Shown here: positions 25,823 to 37,173 of the stretch, piece by piece
Layout of the letters: each line of letters opens with the position of its first letter
How positions within the stretch are numbered: position 1 is the first letter of the stretch
NCBI RefSeq assembly: GCF_036785885.1
Contig: NC_092329.1
Coordinates: 5,704,001-5,768,000, forward strand
Direction: 5' to 3'
Length of the DNA: 64,000 nucleotides
Origin: Coffea arabica
Taxonomy: Eukaryota; Streptophyta; Magnoliopsida; Gentianales; Rubiaceae
The notes under the pieces: generated by a model
The model's database searches: none
The model's input: the letters and a program-made list of their open reading frames with translations, nothing else
What the model was told of the DNA's origin: nothing
Position numbers and translations under genes: made by a program

Positions 25823-26048
25823 TGCTACTCTCTCCCCGGTTTCCTAATCCTCTGATGTGTGCTTAGAGGTTGAGGGAGAGAGGAGATTAGGAGAGGGATG
25901 GAAATGGGGTTCAGGAGATGAGGAGGAGAGGGAGGATTTGTAGAAAAGGAGAATGCCGCCATTTGAGAGTGTTTTTTTTTTCAAAATGAAATACTAATTC
26001 GGTTTGCGCGGCTCAGTAAAAATTTGTGAAATTTGGAAAGTTTTTGAG
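25823..26048 (-). promoter_or_regulatory. Cyclin gene upstream region
   Basis: A purine-rich leader on the plus strand (pyrimidine-rich in gene sense) lies upstream of ATG 25822. A Mutator-like element inserted only about 236 bases upstream of the ATG, so the proximal promoter is short or partly supplied by the element. No exact E2F site was found. Confidence 0.4.
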
Positions 26049-27223
26049 ATTTGAGTTGGGTTAATTGCACGTACCTTCCCTGAGGTTTTTAACAATTGCA
26101 GATAACTCCCCTAAAGTTTAAAAAATTACACTTACCTCCCCTATTTTCACTATTTAAGTAACATTCTAAACCCAAAAGGCTATACTTTTTTCCAAAATTT
26201 CTATAATGCCCTTGAGTTATAATTCACAACAAAATGTAAAGGAAAAAAATGGTTTACAGTATCTATTTTGTTTATATTTATTTCCTACCATTATTACTTA
26301 CTTTATCAACATCCAACCACTAAATAAACATTTATCTTTGTTCTAATGTTCCATTTTTACTTAAAAATTTCTGATGCAGACCATTGTATCAACTATAAAT
26401 ACTATATCATATACCCAAAAACTTATCTACAATTTCATAACAATATCAGATTTTACTTAATATACTACAATATTCATTAATATCCATAAATTTCAATTCC
26501 ATGGCTGCTACCTTTTTAATATAAAATAATCCAAACCATCACTACTAATATCAATATCCAATATATTCCATTGGCATAGAATTCAAAATCAATCAAATTC
26601 TCTCTATAGGAATAATATCAATAATTGTAAATAAAAAATAGAAACACAATACAGTTATAAATATATATCAAGAACACTTTTTTCATGATAACCAAAACAG
26701 TATAACCTATATTTAGTTCTTATTTCACTTCTTATCCTTAATTTTTATTTTTTATCACTGTCTTCCTGTTTGGATTGCCATTTTCTGCCAGAAAATTGCG
26801 TTGTTTTCCATGATCACATTTCCCTATTACCTTTTTCCCTCACATACATCAAATCGCTATAGTAATTTTTTCATGAAAAATGACGAAAAATGCAATCCAA
26901 ACGGGGCTGTCTCCATCTAATTCGATAATGAAATTAACACTCAATTTATCATTTGACAATTTTAATTTGCTGATACCTATCAAAAATTAGAAACAAAAAT
27001 GGGCACAAGGAAACTATTTACTAATAATGGAAAATCGAGGATTGGGAATAGACCAGGATATAAATATTGGTGGTTTAATGTCAATGAGTTGATAATTAAT
27101 AAAGGACATTGTTTTTTTTTTATCACAATAAGGGAGGTCTCTGTAATTATGTAAACCTCAAGGGAGTCAAGTGAAATTGTTGAAAACCTCAAGGGAGGTT
27201 TTTGAAATTATCCCATTTGAGTT
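26049..27223. mobile_element. Mutator-like non-autonomous element, family A copy 1
   Basis: Element 26058-27214 with 9-bp perfect target duplication ATTTGAGTT (26049-26057, 27215-27223). The left end GGGTTAATTGCACGTACCTT and the reverse complement of the right end GGGATAATTTCAAAAACCTC are imperfect inverted repeats, and both continue with GAGGTTTTTAACAATT-like sequence. A 9-bp duplication is the Mutator signature. No transposase frame lies inside. It sits between the cyclin promoter and intergenic DNA. Confidence 0.85.
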
Positions 27224-29907
27224 TTGATGTTAAGGCCTTAGGCTGGAGGAAGCAGACAATTTAGGCGAAAATTTTTGTTGGCGCACTGGAAAAGTGTGAA
27301 ACTTGTTTTAGGACAAATTAATAAGTACTAATTTTTTTTGAGCTGAGTGCTAACTGCTAAGTGTTTTTGAAATTCAAGAATTTGAGGAAAAATGAATACA
27401 TTGAATAGGAGGGAAGAAGACGAAGGCAAAGAGGGTTGTTTTCTTTTCCCGGTTTCAAGTTCAGCTTCTCTAGACTAAAATGTTACTTACCATAGTAACA
27501 TTCCCTCTTCCTTATTCCCTCTCAGGTAATTTGCACTAGTATGCCAACTACATAGTCTTTAATTTTCATCTTTTGGATAATTTAGTATAATATATTTTTT
27601 AAAATAATTATTATAGCATTGTTTTATGATGTAATGTATGTGAAATAAAAAGATAGTTAAAAATATAAAAAAATGAATTGAAAATTGTGTTTATGTAAAT
27701 GAAATACTACGTGAAATAATTCAGTTATCCAAACACTCTATCAAGTAGAAACTATTTTAGCAATTTACCAAAAAATTAAGACAATAATTTAGTAACTAAA
27801 AATAGTGAGAACAATATCTCATCGAAAATGGGAAAGAAATAAGCCTTGTAAATAGTGTAAAATTTTCCTACTTGGTGCTTTTTTTCTTTTTTGGTCAAAT
27901 TTACGGCGGCAGCAAGTAGGGTAATGTCCAGAGGGTGTTTTAACATACTACTACTATTACTTACCTTAGCTTTGATTTCACTAACTTAAAACAAGAGTTA
28001 CAAACAAATTGAGGTTATTCACGAGCTTAGATACTCAGAGCTCAAGCTTCGACCAAGTTCAAGCAGTTTTAATAGTTTCACAAACTCAAACTTTTGAATA
28101 TCCTTGAACCTTATATGTGAGATTTGAAAACTCGTCAATATTAATCAAAATTTATATATATATACATACACGCACGAATGTGTGTATTATTTATTAGGGT
28201 GAAAATGTCTATCATATCTCTTATATAAATGTATATAAAATATTAATTTGTAACACTAAAACTTGAGTTATTCCATATAAGCTTGAATACACTTCATCGA
28301 GGTAGATCCAAAATTGAGCTCGAATAAGTTAAAATTAAATATCAAGTTCAGGCTCAAGCTTAAATTTGAAGAGTTCGATGAGCTGGAGTTTGAATTCAAC
28401 CATTTTACAAACTCGACTCAACTTGTTTGTATTTTTACTTGAGATAACAATTATCGTCCTTCTCTTTCTTCCCTTTTTGAAACTATAAAAGGTAAAATTA
28501 AGGAAAATTTGTAAATTGATGTAAAGAGTACTTACAAGTAGAGATGGCTTTATGCCCAAGCAATCCCATAAAAGATCACGAGATTAAGGTGGGAGGAACT
28601 AAAATGGGTTAGACTCATTTCAATATTACCCAAATACCCAATAAATCCCCTTTTTTTTGCTTTAATTTTTAATTTTTGCTTTTTCTTTTTTAGACCTCAT
28701 TTCTCTTTACTATATAAAAAGCATACACTTATCTTCATTTCTCATGTAATATTTTTTCAAAATAAATATTTTTTGGTGAATTCTACTTACTATTTTCCTT
28801 GACTTATTGGACCCAACAAATTAATAAATATGTTAATTTGATTAATTATTATATGGAAAATCAAAACGAGGTGTGTCTAATCCCTAACTCAAAATTTTTT
28901 TTGTTTAAATCTATAAAAATATATAATATTTCACATTTTTAATTTTTATCTACTAAGCATTTCATCATACAGGGGGGGGAATTAACTAGGCATTATATCA
29001 TACTGAGGGGAACACCCCTCAAATTTATGTCATAGTAACTCTACAATCAAGATCAGCATAACAATAATATTTTTCTAACCAATGAGATCTTTGTACACAA
29101 TGCTATGTATTAGTTATTAATGATGATTAAATTTGCAGAAATGAAATTTCAAATGAATTTTATGCCATTGGACTAATAGTCTTCATTTTTATTTTTAATT
29201 TATTTTTATTCTTTTGTTTAGCTACTCTTGTTTTATATTTTATTTTTTTTGTTTAATTACTCTTAGTTTACTAAATCTTATTTTATAAGAGACTTTTACT
29301 AACCTTTTTAAATTTTATCTCAAATTTTCATATATTTCCTTTTTTTCTCTATTTATTTTCCTTTCATTTTTCATTATATATATATTTTTTACGTTTGTCT
29401 CCTTCATGCATAGTAGCCATTTAAGCTTCATCCAACAATTTTGCTTTTGATTGAAGATTTAAATTATGAAAAAATGGAGAAGAAATATATATGTAATTTG
29501 AAAAAGTGGTCTAAATGAAGTTATTACAGGTGCTAGTCCGATTGCTATTGCTGAAGAGACGGCAGCCAGCATAGAATTAGAGTAGCGGGGCTTTCGGAGA
29601 GAAAAGAACAACGTAAAAGAGACAAGAAAATAAATAAAAATAAGAAAATTTATAATACATGAGACCCGTGGAATACCCAAATGATCCCAGACAAACCCAT
29701 CAAATAAATAGGTATCACAATCATCAAACCCACAGCCCAAATTTCCAGAACCCATCCTGCCCAAATTATGGGCAGGCATGGTATTTAAGTGGGGCTTGGT
29801 CCTTATTGCCAATTATACTTACAAGATCTATTATATACCAAGAATAATTCCATGTATCAATAGTTCGTTTACACGAGGAAATGCTACTATAACAAAACTC
29901 AAATGAT
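27224..29907. other. Non-coding AT-rich stretch
   Basis: No gene recognised. About 28010-28430 carries repeated GAGCTCAAGCTT/AAACTCGACTCAACTTG strings that resemble a decayed hAT MITE of the type at 51.7 kb, without clear ends. A 117-codon minus frame near 29459-29812 has no recognisable domain. Confidence 0.4.
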
Positions 29908-30453
29908 GTCACGGGTAGGGGTGTCAATGGGTCGGATTTGGATCCTGACTCGATCCAGATTCGATAAAATTTTATGGGTTCGGCTTGAAAAATAATTCCG
30001 ATACCCATACTTATTTACTTTAACGAAAAATGGGTCGAATACGAATATAGGATTTTGACCTGTATCCGAACAATATATTAATAATTATAAAATATAAATA
30101 TTTCTAAATACATTATTTTACCAAATTAACAATTTAGTAATGACTTTGTAAATTGATTTGTAGTTAGTTTTGGATTGACTATTACGAGTTATTTGTGATT
30201 TAGTTTTGTAATTTGATTTGTTTAAGTTTGAAAATTGGTTTTGGATTTAATTTTGGAATGTTTAAATTTAGATCTTTTCTTTTCGGGTCGACTTGGATCC
30301 AACCCGGAACCCGTCGGACCTAGTTTCGGAACTCTAAAGTCAAAACCCGTCAGATATATGGGTCGAATCCGAATCTACTAAATAAAAATGGATATGAATC
30401 TGAAATTTTCAATTTCGGCCTGAATCCAACCCGCTAACACCTCTAGTTATGGG
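29908..30453. mobile_element. hAT-like MITE
   Basis: Element 29916-30445 with terminal repeats TAGGGGTGTCAA and, reversed, TAGAGGTGTTAG. The 8-base flanks GTCACGGG (29908-29915) and GTTATGGG (30446-30453) match at six of eight positions, as in an old hAT target duplication. The subterminal sequence is rich in GGGTCGGAT/ATCCGAAT motifs. No coding content. Confidence 0.75.
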
Positions 30454-30468
30454 TCTTAATATGGTGCC

Positions 30469-33400
30469 TTAACATTTGGGCTTCTTATGTATATCAGGCT
30501 GAAGAGCACCCCTATTACTTTTCAATGTGCGAAGACCAACTCTCATGGTTATGCCTTCACAAGGAGAATCAGCAGCACAAGACAATCCAATTCCAGTGAC
30601 TTGGACCAGGCAATCACTATGAATTTGTTGGTCAATGGATTCATTTGATTCTTTCTGATATAAGTCGATAGTGGGAGCAAGTAACTTCCGGTCCAGCACG
30701 TCCTCAATGTTGGTGGCCTAAAATTCATCTCTACCCATTTCTTTAGGCTTAATCCTTCAATGAAACTTTCATGTCTTGGGCTTTTGCCTGTGAAGAGTTC
30801 TAGCAGAAGAATTCCGAAACTGTATACATCTCCAGCCGTGGATTGTCTCTCTCCAGAGTCATAATCTACAAGGTGTTCAGAGTAAAAGTCAAATGGTGAC
30901 TTTTGAGACGATGAATGAAAGCAACAGAAATCAGGGAAAGCAGGAAAAGCCAGCAATGGATTTCCCCTAAATCCTACTATATGTGATACAGAAGCGTAAT
31001 GAACTAACTTATATGCTACAAACTCACGTAAACCAAGAAAATAAAAGCCAAGAATTGTCAAGAAAATAACCTGGAGGCATGTGGCCTATGGATGGATCCC
31101 TTCAGTATCCATGGAGCTGACACAAGATTGATCATCACTGTTGTTCATCAACAACCTGGCAAGTCCAAAGTCTCTAACTTTTGCCGTCATGTTTGAGTCC
31201 AGAAGAACATTGCTAGGCTTCAAATAGCAAGTCAGTGCAGGGACCTCACATTCATGGTGCAGATAATTCATAATTTATGGCACAAGCGACATCAATCGCT
31301 ACATTCAGTCTATCCACAACATCGAGCCCCCCTCCACAGGAAGTCCTACTCTTCCCTGTTATCCAATCTTCCAGATTACCATTGCTCATGAACTCAAATA
31401 CTAAAGCAAGAAAATCTGAATTCCTGAAATCGATGCTGGAGCAAGTGGTGATAAGTTTAACTAGATTCCTGTGCCTGACGTGCCTCAAAGCTGCACATTA
31501 TGCTATAAAACTCTTCCAGGATCCGGCTGTCTTTGTATTGATGACCTTAACCGCAACAGCAGTCCTTGTCTGAGTTGTCCCTTGTATACAGATCCAAAGT
31601 TCCCACACCCAACAAGATTTCCTTTGTTGAAATAATCGGTGGCAATGCGGAGGTCATCATAAGCGATCATATCATTTTATTCTGCTTCAAGGATTCAGAT
31701 TCTACTTCTACTTTTGCCATTTGTTTTCTGAAGCAAAACAGAAAAGCAATTGTGAAACGTACTGCTATTATTGCTCCAATTAGACTGAAAACCAATATTA
31801 AATATCTGCGATGAGCATGCCTAATATTGCATGTCATTTTCAGGCAGAGGTTTTTGTTGCCTTCCAGATGAACCTTGGAAGGATGTGCAAACACTCCACT
31901 AGAAGGGATTTCTCCTTCCAAATTTTTGAATGAGCGACTGAGGACCTGAAGTGCCCGCAAGTTTTGAAGATCAGAGGGAATTGGGTCACTGAGTTGGTTT
32001 GAGGAAAGATCAAGAGTTTCCAATCCCTTAGCATCTCCTAAAGTATCCGGAATTTGGCCTGATAGCATCTTTGTACAATTGTACCAAGTAGTGAATGCTC
32101 CAATCTCTTACAGTTCCCAATTGACTTTGGCATGTCACCTGCTAGACTATCGATTGTGACAAGGAATCCGACCTCTTCTGGCAAAGAACCTGTGAGATAG
32201 TTATTGGAAAGATTGAGGAAAGTGCTTAAACTGGGGAGATGGAGGATTTTTGGCGGGATGCTTCCGTTGAGCTTATTATCGATAAGTCCATGGAAAGTAA
32301 ACTTTGGAAGTTTTTGAAGGTAGTAGGTATGCTTCCAACCAATTCGTTTTTTGACAGGTCTATCTTGTTCAACTTCTACAGATTGCCAAGGGAATTTGGG
32401 ATTTGTACATACAAAGGATTTCCAGCCAATCCCAAACCTCGTAGTTGGTCTAACTGCCCAATTTCTGGGGGAATTTCACCGGAAATTGCAGCATAACTCA
32501 TGTCTAGCAACTCTAAGCATCTCAGTTGGCCAATTGAGGGTGTTATACCGCCAAAAATTGGATTTCTTCCCATGTAAAACTTTTTAAGAACTTAAGACAG
32601 ATTGCCCATGGTCTTTGGAATTACACCTTCTAACAGAATGGAATCAATTGCGAGGAAGTTTAGACGGGTTCTCTTTGTTAAGGATTCCAAAAGACTGAAG
32701 CCATTACCTCCTGAGGCAACAATCCTGTTGAAACCTCTGTTACACATCTCCAGTTCGGGGAGATTTTCTAATCCTGGAGGAATACTTCCATGCGAAAGGT
32801 TATGTGCCAAGCGAATCATTCGTATCCTTGTGAGACTGTGCAAGGATCCAGGAACTGTACCGGTGAATCTATTGAAGGAAAAGTTGAAGCCTAGAAGATT
32901 AGGAAGTGTTACTCCGATGCTGCTGGGAAGATCACACCACAAATTTTTGGAAGGCAAAGCTAAATATACAAGTGAAGACACGTTGTAAATGGAGGCAGGG
33001 ACAGTACCGGAGAAATTGTTAATCCTGAGATCAAGAACCTTCAAGTTTCTCAGACGGGACAAGTTGCTGTGCATCTTTCCATCCAGTGAATTGGTGCCTA
33101 AATTTATGATGGATAGAATTGTAATATTTGCTATAGAAGATGGAAATAAACCAAAGAGCTTGTTTCTCGCCAAATTCAGAACTTGAAAAGCCCTTTCAGT
33201 TGGCTTATCTCTTGAGGGATTTCCTCTGAAATCTGATTCTGCACAGGGTCTAGAATTCTGAGCTCTTTGCACTGGCTTATGTTACTTGGTATAGCACCAG
33301 TTAGGCCGTTGAAGCTCACATTCAGCGTTCTAAGGCGAAAAACATTGCCAAGTTGCTCAGGAAGCTTTCCTGTCAATTGGTTATTCTGCAACTGAAGGGA

Positions 33401-33499
33401 TCCCAGGAAGGACAGATTTCCTATGTAAGGGCTTATGAAGCCTGCTAGTTTAAGGCTTGAAAGGTCAAGCTCTACCATACCACTCTTTGGATCTTCCAC
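30469..33499 (-). pseudogene. Decayed LRR receptor-like kinase (EFR/Xa21 class)
   Basis: Minus-strand remains of an LRR-XII-type receptor kinase, a membrane immune-receptor class. In order: LRR repeats (33499-32376, for example LRTLNVSFNGLTGAIPSNIS), last LRRs plus membrane segment LILVFSLIGAIIAV (32068-31667), glycine loop GCGNFGSVYKG (near 31600), HRNLVKLITTCSS (31480), the catalytic-loop position now reading TCYLKPSNVLLD where HCDLKPSN is expected, an intact DFGLA (31170), an intron of about 200 bases with its acceptor near 30871, then GDVYSFGILLLELFTGKSP (30810) and a C-terminus ending DIHKKPKC. The signal peptide and N-terminal cap are missing. At least five frame changes split it, including one right after the glycine loop before the VAVK lysine and a 4-base duplication (ATCC) near 31090, so it cannot make a receptor. 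Confidence 0.9.
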
Positions 33500-34290
33500 A
33501 CATCAGCACAACATGAGATACAAGAATTTGTTGACAATTCTAAGAATTCGGCAATGGGTTACTTAAGAACCATAGGAATATTTAGTTATCAGACTTTTCA
33601 AGCAGTTTAACAGTAGTCTGATTGGCTACTCTGCACTTTCTAGAGTAAACGAATTTGGACAATTTCTCATGACAAATGTTGCTACCATACTCCATCTCGT
33701 CCCCTGCTCAATCTTCTTTTTCTACTTTCTAAACAAAAAAAAAAAGAAAGAAAAGAGAATTTGTGTTAATGAGTTTCACTGAGATTTTGTGTAATTCAAA
33801 GAAAGTGATGGTTAGTGTAGAGGTATCGCAGACAATATGGATCTTGTAAAGCATAAGCGGATAGATCCAGCAGATTATTTTGCTTCTGTTTTGTTCCTTA
33901 AAAAAAATTGAAAGATCTCAAAAATTAGTCCTTTAGATTAAAATTTTAACCCACAAAGTAATGGAAAATCTTTTATTACTCCCCAAACATTTGCAAATTC
34001 CTCTTACATTCATTTTTTGTTTGAGCCACGTGCCCACATCAGTCAGACAACCCGAAAAATGGAACTCGCAAATGAAACATGATTGATATGGCACAATTCC
34101 AGTGTACATGTTCGTATAACTTGAACTTCTATCGAAAACTTGGGTCTTATTTAGTTATTTGGTTTTTGGGCTTTGGGAAATCTGGTTTCCATCGCACCAA
34201 GGTCTAGAGGGTTTTTTTTTTTTTTTTTTTTTTTGGGGTATGTAAAACGTGCCAAGGGCTTAAACATAAAATTCAAGAGTAATGCATGTA
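33500..34290. other. Non-coding flank of the kinase pseudogene
   Basis: No recognised coding sequence, and the missing N-terminal exon region is not found here. A poly-T run of about 23 lies near 34210-34234. Confidence 0.5.
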
Positions 34291-35190
34291 TATTCTTGCA
34301 GGATAATTTCAGAAACCTCCCCTAACATTTTGTATAATATCACTCAACACTACAGGTTTTTAAAATCTTGTATACTTCTCTTGGATTGATATTTCTTGAA
34401 ATATTTTAGTTCCTTTAGAGGAAATGCAAGAAAGATAAAACTTTTGTTCCAATACTACCATTATATTATCCTACTTATGAAGTTTGCAACAATAATAAAG
34501 AACAAAATATGGTTAAAAAGTAAAAAGATGAAAATATCAGTGGTTGTCAATGCAATAACGAGTAATTTTATAGATATACAACAACTATTATCTAATATAA
34601 TCCATGATGTTTAACAAAAAATGGATATTCCTAAATATATGTTTGGTCATTAGATCATTTTTCATTATTTTAAATTTTGACTTATTTATAAAGCTTTTTC
34701 TATAAGTAGGATTTGTATTACAAACTACACATGTGAGGAGATTATTTTAATTTTTAGTACAACTTAAACTATATCATGTACTAAAACATATTTTCTTAAA
34801 AATTTCTTGACTTCCTTATAACTATCTAAAAAATTTTTTAAGGTGTTAATTACTCACTAAAATCTTCGTATGTAATTGACTTTGAATAGATTTAATTTAC
34901 CCATGTCCTTTCTTATCCCACCATGACCTCGATATAAAGAAATATGGACCATTATTAGATAGCAATTTGTTTTTGTAACCTACATTTTTTTTTCCAAAAT
35001 TTTATTTTGTTTTGGCTTTTTGGTTAAATAGCTATTAAGAGCAATAATAATACTATCAATTTGTAATATTTAATAGGAATATTTAGTATGTGATAGGAAA
35101 GGTAAGTGAGATTTTAAAAATTTTAAAGGAACTAAGTGATATTATGAGAAACCTCAGGGAAGAGATTTCTGAAATTATCCCTATTCTTAC
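34291..35190. mobile_element. Mutator-like non-autonomous element, family A copy 2
   Basis: Element 34300-35181. Left end AGGATAATTTCAGAAACCTC and reversed right end GGGATAATTTCAGAAATCTC. The 9-bp flanks TATTCTTGC (34291-34299) and TATTCTTAC (35182-35190) differ at one position. Same ends as the elements at 26.1 and 56.7 kb, with a different AT-rich interior. Confidence 0.85.
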
Positions 35191-35512
35191 TTGAAACCAC
35201 AACCTTTTTTTTAAAATAATTTTTGGACCCTTGTAGTACCTAAGTGTTGAGACTGAATTAAAAATTAATTAATAGATCAAAGTTAATGTTAGTTCATTTT
35301 AATTTCAGATGAAAGATTATAGAGTTGCTTAGTCGAGATTGGAGTGTAGTATAACTATGCAAGTCATTATTAGGGAGAATTGATCCAATCGTTAAGGTTG
35401 AGGTTTCAGGTATTAATGGTCATGTACTCAAATTTTCCTATCCTTCCTCGCTTCTTAAGTCCCACCCCTCTCTTGGAAAATAATTTTTAAAAAAACCTTT
35501 TATGGCCTTTGT

Positions 35513-36528
35513 TAAAATGAAGGGTTAAAGACATTGAAATCTTCTAAACTTTATCTTTAGTTGCATTTTGCTCCCCTAAACTCGTTTAATAAGCACTTCG
35601 TCTCCCTATTTGATATTTCAAGACAAAAATGCCCTTACTATTTTATGTTGTTTCTTTTTTTTGTTTATTCACTCCCTTTTTTCCTTTTTCGTTGCTTTTT
35701 TATTTTTTATTTTGTTAATTTTTACTATTTTTTCACTTGTGTCATATCACTATTTTGTTTAATTTTCCTATTAGTATTACTAATTTGTATGCTAATTACG
35801 TTTTACCTATAATTTTATTCTTGTTTTATTTATTTACACTATTAGAAAATTCAAGATAAATTGTATAGCGTAAAAAATTAATATATACCTATCATAATAA
35901 AAAATTGTATATTACTAGCAATTTGACTATTTGAAATTATATTAGCAAACTAGGATGTACCATTAAATTACTTAATATTTAAAAATATCCCAAAAATAAA
36001 GTAACCAATTTTTTTATTTACTTTTTTAATGTATGATTGATTAACCATTATTTTTTTACAATCTGAATTCATCAATGTTGTTATTAAAAGTTATATTATT
36101 CTAAACTCTAGATGTATTGATTTAAATAATATATAAATATATCCTTTGTTAATAACATAGACCTTATGATCATTGTAACTTCCAATAACAAAAGGTAAAA
36201 AAGATAGAATTAAAATAAGTTTAAGAAGATTAAACTTAATATATTAATAATAACAGGTAAGTGAAGAAAGTAGTTGATTACATGAGAGAAGGGAGAAAAA
36301 TAAAAACTATAAAGAAAAGGAAAAAGTTGAAAAAGGGCAACAAATGAGGAAAAAATAAATAATATAATAATTAATATAGAAGAGGTACTTTTGCCCTAAA
36401 ATATAAAGCGGGGAGGGGGGGGGGGGGGGGAGGGGAGGGGAACAAAGTGCCTATTTATTGAGTTAAGGGGGTAAAGTGCAGACTGAGTGTAAAATTTAGA
36501 GGGTTCAATGCTTTTAACCTAAAATGAA
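35513..36528. mobile_element. Mutator-like non-autonomous element, family B
   Basis: Element 35522-36519 with perfect 9-bp target duplication TAAAATGAA (35513-35521, 36520-36528). Left end GGGTTAAAGACATTGAA and reversed right end GGTTAAAAGCATTGAAC begin inverted arms of about 100 bases that also share CACTTNGTNCCCC. The right arm has a long G-tract (about 36412-36440). No transposase. Confidence 0.85.
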
Positions 36529-37173
36529 TTAATCCATGCAAAAAGGGGTTACAGCGGATACTTCATCGCCCATGCAATCCTATTTCTACGTCGTTAGTTC
36601 CCTATCTAACCAAAGAAAAAGCATAAACCGACAAAATGTAAAATCGCATGAAGTCTTTTAATCTAATGATCTAATCTTACTTGAAAAAGTGTAGGAGCAA
36701 AACCAAAAAAAAAAATAAATAAATAAAGTTTCGAAAGGTCCTGTTGGTCCCTGCTGGTTCGTTGCAGTTGGTAGTTCTTAGTTTTCACTCCGAAATCTGA
36801 AATTTTTGAATGGTTGGAGTTTAAGAGGCACGAATAAATGTACAATACAAAATTAAGCATAATCTTTGATTACTCTTTTAAAGTATGTTTTAGTTTGTGA
36901 GGCTAAACAGATTCGGCAGATATCAATACACAAAATCTTCTCCATTAGATGAGAGCGCTGATTATAGTGACGAAGAAGTTTGACAAAGCCGGCGAGCTTG
37001 CTGTAAATTTTAAATACTTGCATGTGTACTTCACTGGAAACCCTCAATTTCTATTTCTGTTTTTTTATTTATACATAACTATTAATGAAAACCTCAAATA
37101 TTCTACAATTCTAACTCCTTACAAGGCTTATCAAATAAAAATAGTATTAAAAAAAAAACTAAATACAAACAAA
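36529..37173. other. 3' flank of the MADS gene
   Basis: AT-rich with no recognised gene. It presumably contains the 3' UTR of the minus-strand MADS gene. Confidence 0.45.

Noticed and set aside
25985-26015. E2F site in the cyclin promoter
   Set aside because: TTTGCGCGG near 26000 is close to, but does not match, the E2F consensus.
29459-29812. 117-codon minus frame with hydrophobic stretches
   Set aside because: No recognisable family, low-complexity hydrophobic parts and no supporting splice or leader signals.
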